Assembly: GCA_963281255.1 (NCBI GenBank)
Contig: OY725489.1
Span: 682,001 to 746,000 of the forward strand
Direction: 5' to 3'
DNA length: 64,000 nt
DNA from: Aphrocallistes beatrix
Lineage: Eukaryota > Porifera > Hexactinellida > Sceptrulophora > Aphrocallistidae
In this document: positions 1 to 11,356 of the stretch, in pieces
Layout: each line of letters begins with the position of its first letter
Numbering within the stretch: the first letter of the stretch is position 1
Program-made: the position numbers and the translations under genes
Notes under the pieces: generated by a model
Database searches by the model: none
Seen by the model: the letters and a program-made list of their open reading frames with translations, nothing else
What the model was told of the DNA's origin: nothing

Positions 1-163
1 AGTTTTCAATGAATATTATCGAACGAGTGAATCAAGAAATGGCAGAAGGGAATAATATACCAAAATTTTTAAAAAAAATTCAGCACCCGCTTTTGGGGGG
101 ATTATTCGAGTATACACTGTATATGTTATTACAGCCCTTAAATCCGATGCTAATTCTACACAG

Positions 164-3100
164 GCGTTCACAGAGGGCAGGAAGGTACATGGAGCTCCGT
201 CCGTCCTATTCACGCACAAGGAACCTCCTCTCGAGCTGAAGGGCACCCGAGCTGCTATCGGAAATAACATCGGATACATTACCTTTGGTATGAGTTGAAT
301 TTTATATTGAAATAGACAGTAGGCTTTTGGCGCTAGATTTTTGCTAACTCATTTCCGATTAAGTCATTTTGGGCGGGGAAACCTTAGAAGTGTGGGTCTT
401 TGCTATAAATAGAAATGACCCCAGGTAATTTAAGGGTTGATATTATTAATAAGAAACTATTCCAGCTCCTCGAATGTTTTGAGTGTGCAGTGGAGAAAAT
501 TTTTTGATGCAGACAGGAAGCTGGAACAATTTCTAACCAACTCTCGGGGCTGTCCGGGGCTTTGCCCGGATGTCATGGTCCGTCCTAAACAAATCATAGG
601 GAGGGCCTCGAATTTTTCACTTTGGCCGGATTACTAAATTCCTTGGGGACTGACTGCCCCTGCCAATAACACCTCAGCTAATTTGATCTGTGATATTTCT
701 AGTTCTGTTTCCTCGCCACTTTGAATTCAAGGTCCGTGACCATACAGTGAATATGATCCACACCTTCAGGAACTACCTGCACTACCACATCAAGTGCTCT
801 AAGGTTGGTTTATATATTTATACTTGGAGCAAAATATTTTTATTATACTTAATAATATAATATATATCCTTCGTTGCCTAGGAATTTTGCTGCGTCATTT
901 CCGGTTTAAGCTATTTTCAGTAGGGAAGCCATACAAGTTTGGGGTAGTTACTATAAATAGAAAACCCCAGGTGCAAATTAGGGATATCATAATATCATAT
1001 TATTATTACTTACGTGTATATGCATATGCATGTAATATCCTCATAGTAATGTGTATTGCTCCTTCCTGAATTGTTGCGCCATTCACTTGCCAATAATTGT
1101 AGATCTAATTTTCTAGTTAATTGGGTTCAGAATCCCTATCCTAATCTACTGATTATGTAACGCGATTTCGTCGATGGCTGTAACATTTTAATAATTGGCT
1201 TCTGGTTGTGACTTCCCCCGAATCAACCTACGAATTATGAGATAATCAATAGTTAGGTATGAAATTAGAATTCTATTAACAGAACTACGTACTCTGAAAG
1301 CTATTAAAATATCTGCATATATTAAAAATTACGTATCTCATTACGCTGATTAGATACAAATGTTCTATCTTTACATCATTCTGTCATGAGAATAGCCAGA
1401 ATAGATTTCTTTATAAACTTATATGAGCCAATGATGTGATGTAAGAATCCGTGCAACTTCATTGCATTGTCAGTGGCCATTCAAATCTCCGAGATGAGAT
1501 GACCTATTGTTTCTCTATCGTATCCCACTATTTTCTGTCTACAAGTGATTTCGCAATCAAGTTGAGGCATAATATCTTGCAACATGTTGAATTCCTAATG
1601 TGACGTGAGTTCTCGTAGTCCACTGCATGCAGTTAAACTTTATTATATAATTAATTGATATATCAATAATTAATTGATATATCATCATTTTTAAGATGTA
1701 ATTACCTATCATCATCGTAATACATATTCTTCTGATTTGGATTCTTCTTGGTATGTCAAGATATTTTAAGTACAGTGATTTCCTTTATACTAAGTATATG
1801 TATCTAGCACTTCCATTGGTTTCTCTTGTCATATTATTGAACTAATCTTGAAACCCTTATAATTTGAACTAACTTCGTATCAGCCATCATTTTAATTGAA
1901 ATTAAATCGTTTCCGTTCTGAAATGTATCATTCTACAAACTAAGCTATGGTTTGTTCAATAATGCGTTTTCTCTGAATTTATCTTCGCATCATTTCCTGT
2001 TCTCAGCTATATTCCTGAATTATAATATCCTCATTATGGCCTGTGATTTGAGAAGTTACAACTTTGTAAAGACATAACTTTAGAGTAGGCAAACGAGTGG
2101 CTGAGTACTATAAATAGCCTGCCACTATCCATAATCAACAGAATTAAACTCAATACTACTAAAATGGCTGTGTTCAAACGTATTTGTAATACACTTAACA
2201 GAAACTCGAACAACTCAATCACCAGCTCCCCAGAACTAAAGAGATGTCGACAAGTCAGCTTTTCGTTCACTTCCTACCTTGAACCTGATGCGATTGAGGT
2301 ACAGTTTTCGCCCGTGAAGCCAGAAGCTCCCGTTAACAAATTCCTACAAGACGATTTTGTCATGCTTGATATTAAGAATGAACCTCTCCTCACAGCTTCA
2401 AACATCGTCACTGCTCTCTCGAATCCTTGCATGGGCACTTCGCGACTGAAGAAGTGTCGTGCTCTCTCACTGCCTTCCAAACCATTCACAGAGACGCAAT
2501 ACTGGATCTCATTCATGCAGGCTATGAGAGAAATTGGCAATCACTGCCTCAAGCACAACCTACTCCTGAAGGAGGATTTTAAAGATCAGGAACCATTTCT
2601 TTTCATCGGTCTTCCTGCCCTCGCTATCATGGATATTGCTCACCGGTCTTTTGTACTACAAAGTTACCCTATCGTGTTCTCTAACGGCACAACTTTAAAT
2701 TCACAACATTCCCCATCTCTTGGTCCTATTCCATATAAGGCAATGGAAATGTTGCAGACACGATTTAAAGAATTGAAATTGACAGCACGTGAAATTTCAT
2801 TCGCTAAAATAAAGTTATTATATTCATCGGGAGAAGACAGAGATGTGCCCAATGATCTTTCTTCCAGCATCGAACTTGCCAGAATGACTCTCCTGAATGC
2901 ATTCATCGCAGACATTATTTCCATTTCCATCGACCTAACTCAACTCGCTTACTTCAAAGATAATTTTGAAACGAGTGTTACGAATCAAGTTCTCAAAACT
3001 CATATTGAAATATGAACAATTATTTTCACACCTTGTATTTGTTCATTTGATTTTGATGTTTAATTTTTTGCCGCATTTTTGCATACCTTGATGAAACAAA

Positions 3101-4961
3101 CAATATTAATTGATTCATGCTTTTAAAGAATGTCCCTTAACCCCACTCATTAACTGAGATAAGCGACCGTTTCTGACGTAATACGACCATTCAATCAGAA
3201 GCCAGTGTGATCCAATCTCCCTGAACCTGACTTGTTTGCATTATAAGTATATGAATGGGACAGACTCAGACACATCGCAGTGATTAGCACTCGAATCAGT
3301 TCACTAATTATCATTTCCATGAGTCCATATATTGTCATAGGAAAGATACAATGGAATCCATTTTAATATTATTAATAATATAGCCACCGGTTCCCACATA
3401 TAGGAGCTACGAGTACTACTAACCTCCGTTAATTGGGAACTCCGCTTAATCGGGTCAAAATATCGATACATCGACACCCAGTTAATAAGTGGAACAAACA
3501 TATATTTACCCCTACATAGGAAATGCATGTAAACCATTTCGGGAATTTCGGTGTAATACGACCAAATTTTGTCCCCTGGTCTTTGTATAAACGAAGTTCT
3601 ACTGTGTATAGCTTATGACGTCATTGTTGGGTTCTAGGCTTACCTCCACAGTCGAATGCGCGCCCGCACTGCAGAGTTCCTGAAGATAATGAACAGAGCC
3701 AAACCAGAACCTCCCAAGAAGACTGAGAAAAAGACCATCTCGTAAGTTATTCACACAATACGTGCATGCCAACTTGAGCTATGGTAAAAGCGGGACGCAG
3801 CGTTGAATTTCGTGGGACATGACGGGACGCTATATAAAAGTATTATACAAGAATAAAAAAAGCGGGACATGATGGGTAAATTTCATGTAAAATCGGGGCA
3901 CTAAAAATTAGCTCAATAGAAGAGTGAACGGTTGGAATGTATGTATACCGCAGTAATTCTGAACCTTCGTTGATTGGCTGAGTTTGAGGTGCAATGATAT
4001 CTTCACTGCCAATCAGCTATTTCATCAACATAAAACCATCAACACATCTATGCCACTAGAACACTGGTCTTGTAAAGTTAATTATTTTATTACACACTCC
4101 ATACTAACATATTTTGCGTCACGATTAATCATTGATTATGCACATCCAATCCAATTCCCGACAATTTGTCCCCACCACTCCCTGACTGAGGTTAGATTAT
4201 CGGAGATAAGTCATTGCTTTCAAATTTATTTAATTAACCTTTCCATAGTGCCACATGATCGCATGATTTCTTTAGTAATAAAGGCACGTTTGCAATTTAA
4301 CAATTTTACAATTAATTATTTCTCCCCTTTTAAAAGTTGTCTGGTTAGCATAAGGAATCACTTACTGTACAATTTTAATGTGTTAACTCCTACTGTTAAA
4401 CTAATGAAAGCATTGTCGAACAGATAAATATACCACTGACATTATGTAAAAAGTCATATTTAAAAAAAGTTATTCTAGACAAGTTTTAAGATTATTTTTA
4501 GAAAAGTTCTTATTAAGTACTCGTCATATGTACTTATACGTCTTGAGATCTATTTATAATTGATACGCCCTCAGTTCATTTAAGTTCGAAAGCTTAAAAT
4601 TAGATTTCAATATTGCTCTATTAGCAACCAATCTTCAGGTCCCAGGTGAAGTTTTTGTGTTAATTCTGTTCCCTTATTAGCAACCATTTTATGAGCAAAA
4701 CTCGAGTTGCTAATAAGCGAATTCCACTGCAGTAAAATATTCCTTTCTACTTTGTCACTTAGATATTATATTCCAAGAATCACTTTATCATTAACACAGC
4801 ATTTCATGACATCGGCGAGGAAGAGCTAAACTTCCATGTTCCATGCCAGACATACTCAACGATATTTCCCATAGACATCGAACATTTGTATGTGTTTACT
4901 ACGCAAGACTGTGATTAAATATTTCTATTGTTTTAGTGGCCGAAGTATGCAGCACTTCTGA
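164..4961 (+). CDS. ARPC2: ARPC2, Arp2/3 complex subunit 2 (3' exons only)
   Basis: Structural subunit of the actin-nucleating Arp2/3 complex in the cytoplasm. Four exons can be read at 164-287, 703-803, 3638-3741 and 4937-4961, with GT-AG introns and matching phases. They encode the C-terminal end of the family: [16 protein letters not shown], then [41 protein letters not shown] and a short tail [12 protein letters not shown]. These match remembered animal ARPC2 closely ([28 protein letters not shown]). The 5' exons lie left of the window. An AATAAA at about 5048 is the likely polyadenylation signal. The 2.8 kb intron 804-3637 contains a separate intronless gene on the same strand. Confidence 0.88.
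804..2100. other. ARPC2 intron, no recognised content
   Basis: AT-rich intronic sequence before the nested gene. No coding exon, RNA gene or clear transposon ends were recognised. A short stretch near 885-975 resembles 330-430 (shared GGGAAGCC / CTATAAATAG-like text), suggesting a small dispersed repeat. Confidence 0.4.
2109..2117 (+). promoter_or_regulatory. TATA box of the nested gene
   Basis: TATAAATAG lies 47 bases before the ATG at 2164, inside an ARPC2 intron. It implies the nested gene has its own promoter and a short 5' leader. Confidence 0.5.
2164..3015 (+). CDS. Intronless gene nested in an ARPC2 intron, function unknown
   Basis: A 283-residue open frame in one exon, with a TATA box just upstream and an in-frame ATG preceded by AAA. 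I do not recognise the family with confidence. The second half is predicted helical (segments around [20 protein letters not shown] and [15 protein letters not shown]), a layout loosely like a divergent nuclear-receptor ligand-binding domain, but no zinc-finger DNA-binding domain is present and the similarity is weak. The N-terminal 100 residues look disordered and Ser/Pro-rich. There is no signal peptide or membrane segment. It lies on the same strand as ARPC2 between the exons ending at 803 and starting at 3638. Codon use and the uninterrupted length argue for a real gene. Confidence 0.6.
   Translation: MAVFKRICNTLNRNSNNSITSSPELKRCRQVSFSFTSYLEPDAIEVQFSPVKPEAPVNKFLQDDFVMLDIKNEPLLTASNIVTALSNPCMGTSRLKKCRALSLPSKPFTETQYWISFMQAMREIGNHCLKHNLLLKEDFKDQEPFLFIGLPALAIMDIAHRSFVLQSYPIVFSNGTTLNSQHSPSLGPIPYKAMEMLQTRFKELKLTAREISFAKIKLLYSSGEDRDVPNDLSSSIELARMTLLNAFIADIISISIDLTQLAYFKDNFETSVTNQVLKTHIEI
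3765..3930 (+). mobile_element. Small interspersed element (CATGCCAAC family), copy 1
   Basis: Begins with CATGCCAACTTGAG and contains GCGGGAC and CGTGGGACATGACGGGAC segments. The same text occurs in reverse orientation at about 7967-8123. Both copies sit in introns, so this is a short non-autonomous repeat. Ends are approximate. Confidence 0.5.
4615..4735 (-). mobile_element. Partial MITE (GTTGCTAATAAGCG family)
   Basis: Matches the right part of the complete element at 47397-47564: TTAGCAACC, CTTCAGGTCCCAGGTGAAG and the terminal GCGAATTCCACTG. The left end is missing or decayed. It lies in the last ARPC2 intron. Confidence 0.6.
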
Positions 4962-6660
4962 GAATCTGAACTTGGCTCGACTTAGTGTGATAGACTTAGA
5001 AAGTTATAATTTATGATTTATTGTTATTATGAGTGAAATGTATGGACAATAAAGGATGTATAGATGTGTATGTATATTTATATTAATATAAATCTATGGA
5101 TTAGGTAAATTTATTATTTATGATCCATTTTATTATTAGGACATTCAATTTTATTTCCTTGATCTAGCATTTTTACTAGACAGATTGGTTGCTAAGATGT
5201 TGTTGACAATAGTATTCTTCTCAATCATGTTATCAATCCATGGTGTCGTTTCAATATGTCCTACTGGATATACAGAACTTAACCTAACCTGTGTTGATAT
5301 AGATGAGTGTATGCTTAACAACGGAAACTGTCAACAAGTATGTGTAAACACAAGGTTCTTTCTACTGTTCATGCACTGATAGAAATGAAATAGTTGATTC
5401 TAATAACACCTGTGTTTCACGTAATCAAGCATGCTTGTCTAGGTGCCATTACGTGGATGTATCAGTATTCTGCTCTATAACGCTATTGGATAACCAGACT
5501 TGGCCTTCCTTCGTAGATGCTGAGTGCTTCATGACTAATAACCCGAATGGAGAAGTATTATATCTATACATTAGGCCTCCGGATATCGGTCAATTGTTAA
5601 CAGTTTCTTTTGACCCTAGACAGATGAGATTTTTAAGAGTCGAACTAGACACAATAGCCGCTTTGGTCTGTAGTGACTTAGGAGATAATCGAGTGGCGCT
5701 ATCATCTAACGGCTCTATATTCCCTGAGGTTAATGTGTTAATAATAGAAGGTTGCTTCGAGGAGTCGAGTGCATTTAACTTCACGAGATCTTTCCCATCC
5801 CTTATTGTGATTGGTCTAAGGTATATCATCTCTGATTAAACTCAATTGGTCGGGTTCTGGGATTCGTTTATAAATCTAACTACTATTTACCTCTATAATA
5901 ATAATATCAGCACTCTCAGAGCTAATATGTTCCAGAATCTACCGAATCTTCAAACCCTTGTTTTGGTGAGAAATTCTATTCAAAACCTGGAAAGTAACAC
6001 TTTTTCACACCTCTTCACTGCAATATATTGATCTTAGATTTAATAACATTAATTTCATTCACGATTTTCAGTTTACGAATATGCCCTCACTACGTTCTGT
6101 TGATTTATCGTATAACTCTCTTACGTCACTACCCAGCACTGCTTTCGAACAATGTCCAAATCTAAACAGTATTGATGTACAAAATAACCCACTCAATTGC
6201 AGCTGTGATTTAGCTTGGACGAGCACAGTTAGTACACTCTACTCTATTGCTTTCCCTTTTGCTACATGCCATCCTTCTGGAAATTCCATTCTAGATCCCT
6301 CGAACTATGTCAGCTGTCAGACAGACGAACAAGAATGTTTCAATGCCTCAATATTCAATTTGTGTCTATTTGAGTGTGTAAACACTGTAGCTGGCTACCA
6401 TTGCCAATGTCCTGACGGATATGTCCACGTAGATGATAACATGATTGATTGTCGTGAGATTGACGAATGTTCCTCAAATGGTACTTGTGCACAAATATGC
6501 ACTAACACTCTTGGTTCATTTGAATGCAGTTGTGTGCCTGGATTCCGACTGAGTAATGATAACAGTTCTTGTGATGATATAAATGAATGTGGCTTGAACA
6601 ACACTTGTTCACAAATATGCATCAATATAATTGGTTCCTATGAATGCAACTGTACGACTG

Positions 6661-6900
6661 GTTTCCGACTGAGTAGCGATAACAGTTCCTGTGATGATAT
6701 TGACGAATGTTCCTCTAACGACACTTGTGCACAAATGTGTACTAACACTCCTGGTTCCTATGAATGCAGTTGCGTGACTGGTTTCCGACTGAGTAGCGAT
6801 AACAGTTCCTGTGATGATATTGACGAATGTTCCTCTAACGACACTTGTGCACAAATGTGTACTAACACTCCTGGTTCCTATGAATGCAGTTGCGTGACTG
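6661..6900 (+). repeat. Tandem identical 120 bp EGF-coding units
   Basis: Bases 6661-6780 and 6781-6900 are identical as read. Each encodes one calcium-binding EGF module of 40 residues (DIDECSSNDTCAQMC). Neighbouring EGF units on both sides differ at many sites, so this is a recent single-module duplication or conversion. Confidence 0.85.
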
Positions 6901-7966
6901 GTTTCCGACTGAGTAGTGATAACAGTACATGTGATGATATTGATGAGTGTGAAGAGGTTTCAGTCTGCATTTCAGGCTGCATTAACACGATTGGTTCATA
7001 TATGTGTCGATGTGCTATGGATAATCCGTTTGAATGCTGTCCCTTAAACCATTCCTACTGTCCGGAAACTGGATGTTGTCTTGACAATATATACAATTGC
7101 CCTCCTACCCTTCCACCTTCCACTTCAAGTTTAACTGTGTCTGTAGGTAATGGTAGCAACTACCCATTAGTGTTAACCATCAGAAGTTTCCCAACTGTCG
7201 TATTATGCTCTATTAACAGTGAAGTTTCCTCAAACTATGATAGCGGATTTATTGAGTTGTGTGACAGTGATTGGAAAAACTGTCGAGTAGTCTTTTCAGC
7301 TCATCCCTCCAATTTCATTTACACTACTTTTCGCTTTTCGAATACTTTCTCATTTGGTCGTTGTCGTTTTCAGTCTCTGACAGAATTGACATTGGAGAGA
7401 GACTTCATTGTCACACCTCATCCTTCTGACACTGGGATACTATCTCAATTATCTGCTAACAATATCATGCACATGTTAGCTTGGAACATATCCGGTAACT
7501 GTTCACTGAATTGTCCAGACTTTAATGTCGATATTTTCTTTCAGTCGCATCCAGATATCAGCTTAGTGAGTCTGACATCTTTCCAGATAAGTTGTTCTGT
7601 TTATGGTTCTCTCCACTGGTTCTCTTACTCCTACTACAAACTCGAAATTGACTTTCCAGAGTTCTCAATTTTCGGAGAAAACTACTTGATTCGAACAGAA
7701 AACTCGATATTCGGTAGTTTAACACAAAATATGAACATTCCATTTCCTTCAAATCTGTATTGCAATGTGGACTTCCAATACGGGGTGTTATGGGATGTGA
7801 CATCAGTTGGAGTGACAACTACACTCAACTGCTCTTATCTCCTCCCTAACGGGAGTAATGAGTCAGGATTGGTCAGGTCTTGTGGGGAGAATGGTGTTTG
7901 GAGTGATGTCATATCTGAATGCTCTTTTCCTAACCAACCTTATAATAATGTAAGTTAGTACATAGT

Positions 7967-8123
7967 ACATGCCAACCCGTTTTTTCACTCTCTACTGAGC
8001 TAATTTTCACGAGTGTCCCGTTTAAAAATTTCCATGGTGTCCCGTTTTTGCACCCCATGCTTTATACTTTTCTTTGTGCCCCGCCATGTCCCGCGAAATT
8101 CATCATTTCTCAAGTTGGCATTA
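7967..8123 (-). mobile_element. Small interspersed element (CATGCCAAC family), copy 2
   Basis: Reverse-orientation copy of the repeat at 3765-3930, with GTGTCCCGTTT, CATGTCCCGCGAAATTC and CTCAAGTTGGCAT. It lies in the first GPCR intron (7950-8182). Confidence 0.5.
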
Positions 8124-8559
8124 TGTTAATATTAGAATGTGTTTGACAATAATTATTCACTGTTGATAATGTACTGTACTAGGTTATCAAGGCAGTTCTA
8201 TACGTTTCCCTCGATCAGTATGTCATAACGTGGAAGAGAACCACAGACGAACTCTGTCCTGACTCTTCTGCACTGTTGGGGTACTTCCAGGCTAGACTGA
8301 GTTCCACTGTGTTATTTGGTGGGAGAGGAGAATACACAGACACCATACTCGTGTATGGGTCTAGTAAGGAGCTTTTGACACCTTTACTCGACAACTTGAC
8401 AGTTGACTGCTACTCGCAATATTTGATGAGTGAGATCGTACTGAATGCCGAGTTATGCCAGTGCCGCAATGGAATGGAGAGTGACAGAGTCTTTGTTTGT
8501 ACAGAACCAACCTGTGAATGTACAAGTACGTTTGTAAGCTAATTATAACTCCCACGGAA

Positions 8560-8768
8560 ATATGTTTAAAACACTTAAAATGGCTGAGTTATGGTCGAAA
8601 AACTGAAATTTCTAATTATAAAAACAATGACGTCACAATTCCATGAAGAGTCGACATTTTCGTCTGAGCTCAGAACTTAGTGGAGCCATAACCAAAATAC
8701 TCCCACATGCTAAAAATCAGCTTTCTATGCCTGGCAGTTTCTTCAATCAATTCGTTACATATATATAT
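8560..8768 (-). mobile_element. Partial family-2 repeat
   Basis: Reverse-strand fragment of the roughly 500 bp repeat seen complete at 39576-40074 and 54389-54886. Shared landmarks are CAATGACGTCA, GAGCTCAGAACTTA, CAAAATACTCCCACATG and CTTCAATCAATTCGTTACA. The mariner at 8778 inserted in the TA-rich tract just beyond its end. The GC-rich terminal module is absent. Confidence 0.65.
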
Positions 8769-8777
8769 ACGTATATA

Positions 8778-10120
8778 CAGGGTGTCCCATAATTATTGTC
8801 GTATAGAATATTTTAAACTTCTGTTTATAGTATTCCTGGTTCGCTCTCTATATACTTTCTTTTCATGTGATATGTATTACTATGAATCAACTTTCGAATT
8901 GAAATAGAACCTTGTAATAAATTCCAATTGTTGCACGAGTTTGGACGATTTTATCATCGGAGTATAATTCTACCGAAATGGATGTCGTAAACTCGAAAGA
9001 ATCACTGAGAAACAGGGCCGTTGGTATGATCATTGGTGGTATGCTTCAGAAAAATGTTGCCATGTGTCTGGATAAACCACTCAGAACAATTCAACGCTGG
9101 TGGGCAAGATATAGACGAGGAGAAGATCTTGGACATAAGCCTGGTGCTGGGCCTCCATCAAGAGTGTCGAGGGAAGCAAAAATTATTATGTCCAAATCTC
9201 TCGGGAAAATCCGCAACTCGACTAGAAAAATCGCTACCAAATTGAAGAGAAAGGGTTACAATATCTCTAAATCGACAGTACATCGATATTTGAAGGTGAC
9301 TCTAGGCGCAAATGCCTATAAAAGACCGAAAATTCCCAAATTAAGTGAGAAACAGATACAAAACCGTCTTAACTTTTGTATTGAAAGACAAAATTGGGAC
9401 TTGGGGGAATGGAAGCGAGTCCTATGGAGTGATGAATCGCCATTTGAATTGTTTCACTCAACTTCAGCCCAGAATGACAGAGTTTGGTCAACTGACAGCT
9501 CCGGAATATCACCTCGCGAAAAAGTTAAAAATCCCCCTAAAGTGATGGTCTGGGCGGTTATGAGCTATCGAGCTCTCTCAGAGTTACATTTCGTTCCGCC
9601 TAAACAGACAGTAACTTCTCAGTACTATACAGAAGAGGTATTGGAGAAATCCTATAGTACTGCGGTGAGTCGTTCTAGGAATACAGGGGATACTTTGACC
9701 AGGAAGTTATTACCAGACATGTCTCGAGCAATTTTCATGCAAGACGGTGCTCCTGCACACACCGCAAATCGGACACAGGAATGGTGCAGGAACAACATGT
9801 CTGGTTTCTGGGCCAAAGGAATATGGCCTGGCAACTCGCCGGATTTAAATCCGATAGAAAATCTGTGGAGTATTTTGCAGGAGAAGCTGAATGATATGAA
9901 GTCCTCAACGAATCTCCAACAGTTATCGGCGAATCTCAAAGTTGCCTGGGCTAATATCAACCCCTCGATCCTGGAGAATTTAGTGGCTGGTATGCCAGCT
10001 CGTATTGCTAAATGCATACAATTGAATGGAAGATATATTGGTAAATAATGGTTAAGATCTGATACATTTAACCTATAATAAGACAACATAGAAACATACG
10101 ACAATAATTATGGGACACCG
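8778..10120 (+). mobile_element. Tc1/mariner transposon, apparently whole
   Basis: Terminal inverted repeats of about 24 bp: GGTGTCCCATAATTATTGTC at 8781 and its reverse complement ending near 10118. TA dinucleotides flank both ends (8776-8777 and 10121-10122), as expected for TA target duplication. Between them lies one uninterrupted transposase gene. The element sits in a GPCR intron (8526-10154). Confidence 0.9.
8978..10048 (+). CDS. Tc1/mariner-superfamily transposase, DD37E type
   Basis: 356 residues, full length for the superfamily. The N-terminal 110 residues form a paired helix-turn-helix DNA-binding region (AVGMIIGGMLQKNVA; TIQRWWARYRRG; STVHRYL). The catalytic DDE core follows: LWSDESPF carries the first Asp, MQDGAPAHTANRT the second, and SPDLNPIENLW the Glu. 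I count 37 residues between the second Asp and the Glu, which places it in the DD37E group rather than DD34E Tc1 or DD34D mariner. The enzyme cuts at the terminal repeats and inserts into TA. The reading frame is unbroken and the repeats match, so it may be recently active. Confidence 0.92.
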   Translation: MDVVNSKESLRNRAVGMIIGGMLQKNVAMCLDKPLRTIQRWWARYRRGEDLGHKPGAGPPSRVSREAKIIMSKSLGKIRNSTRKIATKLKRKGYNISKSTVHRYLKVTLGANAYKRPKIPKLSEKQIQNRLNFCIERQNWDLGEWKRVLWSDESPFELFHSTSAQNDRVWSTDSSGISPREKVKNPPKVMVWAVMSYRALSELHFVPPKQTVTSQYYTEEVLEKSYSTAVSRSRNTGDTLTRKLLPDMSRAIFMQDGAPAHTANRTQEWCRNNMSGFWAKGIWPGNSPDLNPIENLWSILQEKLNDMKSSTNLQQLSANLKVAWANINPSILENLVAGMPARIAKCIQLNGRYIGK

Positions 10121-10456
10121 TATATATAGTAAGGATGTACTCGTATCCGTTTAGTTTCAAGCTGCGAGTGCACTGAAGAGTACGCTGGCGACGGGATGTA
10201 CTGCGGTCTGGACAGAGACCGAGATAACTTCCCTCGCGTGGCCCTGCCTTGTCCTGGAAGTGAGTGCAGAGCAGACAACTGTGATCAGTTCTACAACCCA
10301 GCTCAGGAGGATTGTAATCTCGATGGGATCGGGGACCTGTGTCAAGAAATCTGTCCGGAGGAAACAGATGAACGTTTCAACTTGAGTTGGCCATGCACAC
10401 TTAAAGGCGACACTGCTACGACGATGTGCAGTGAGACAACCCAGCAAGCTACTCGC

Positions 10457-11356
10457 CTGTGTGTCGGGAACAGCTCCTGGTCTGTGTGTCGGGAACAGCT
10501 CCTGGTCTGTGTGTCGGGAACAGCTCCTGGTCTGTGTATCGGGAACAGCTCCTGGTCTGTGTATCGGGAACAGCTCCTGGTCTGTGTGTCGGGAACAGCT
10601 CCTGGTCTGTGTGTCGGGAACAGCTCCTGGTCTGTGTGTCGGGAACAGCTCCTGGTCTGTGTGTCGGGAATAGCTCCTGGTCTGTGTATCGGGAACAGCT
10701 CCTGGTCTGTGTGTCGGGAACAGCTCCTGGTCTGTGTGTCGGGAACAGCTCCTGGTCTGTGTGTCGGGAACAGCTCCTGGTCTGTGTGTCGGGAACAGCT
10801 CCTGGTCTGTGTGTCGGGAATAGCTCCTGGTCTGTGTGTCGGGAACAGCTCCTGGTCTGTGTGTCGGGAACAGCTCCTGGTCTGTGTATCGGGAACAGCT
10901 CCTGGTCTGTGTGTCGGGAACAGCTCCTGGTCTGTGTGTCGGGAACAGCTCCTGGTCTGTGTGTCGGGAACAGCTCCTGGTCTGTGTATCGGGAACAGCT
11001 CCTGGTCTGTGTGTCGGGAACAGCTCCTGGTCTGTGTGTCGGGAACAGCTCCTGGTCTGTGTGTCGGGAATAGCTCCTGGTCTGTGTGTCGGGAACAGCT
11101 CCTGGTCTGTGTGTCGGGAACAGCTCCTGGTCTGTGTGTCGGGAATAGCTCCTGGTCTGTGTGTCGGGAACAGCTCCTGGTCTGTGTGTCGGGAACAGCT
11201 CCTGGTCTGTGTATCGGGAACAGCTCCTGGTCTGTGTGTCGGGAACAGCTCCTGGTCTGTGTGTCGGGAACAGCTCCTGGTCTGTGTGTCGGGAACAGCT
11301 CCTGGTCTGTGTGTCGGGAACAGCTCCTGGTCTGTGTGTCGGGAATAGCTCCTGGT
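10457..11356 (+). repeat. 25 bp coding minisatellite, 36 units
   Basis: Exactly 900 bases built from the 25 bp unit CTGTGTGTCGGGAACAGCTC + CTGGT. Only two common variants occur (GTGTATCGGG, and GGGAATAGC). Because 25 is not a multiple of 3, three units make a 75 bp super-period encoding 25 residues, and all three forward frames stay open. The first unit reads LCVGNSSWSV in the upstream receptor frame; the last unit reads the same residues in the downstream frame, followed by EIDTLNC. The ancestral exon therefore probably held one unit. Confidence 0.95.

Noticed and set aside
2164-3015. Confident nuclear-receptor call
   Set aside because: No DNA-binding domain and only weak helix-pattern similarity; left as unknown.
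10457-11356. CRISPR-like array of regular repeats
   Set aside because: Units are contiguous with no unique spacers, and the region is inside a coding exon of an animal gene.
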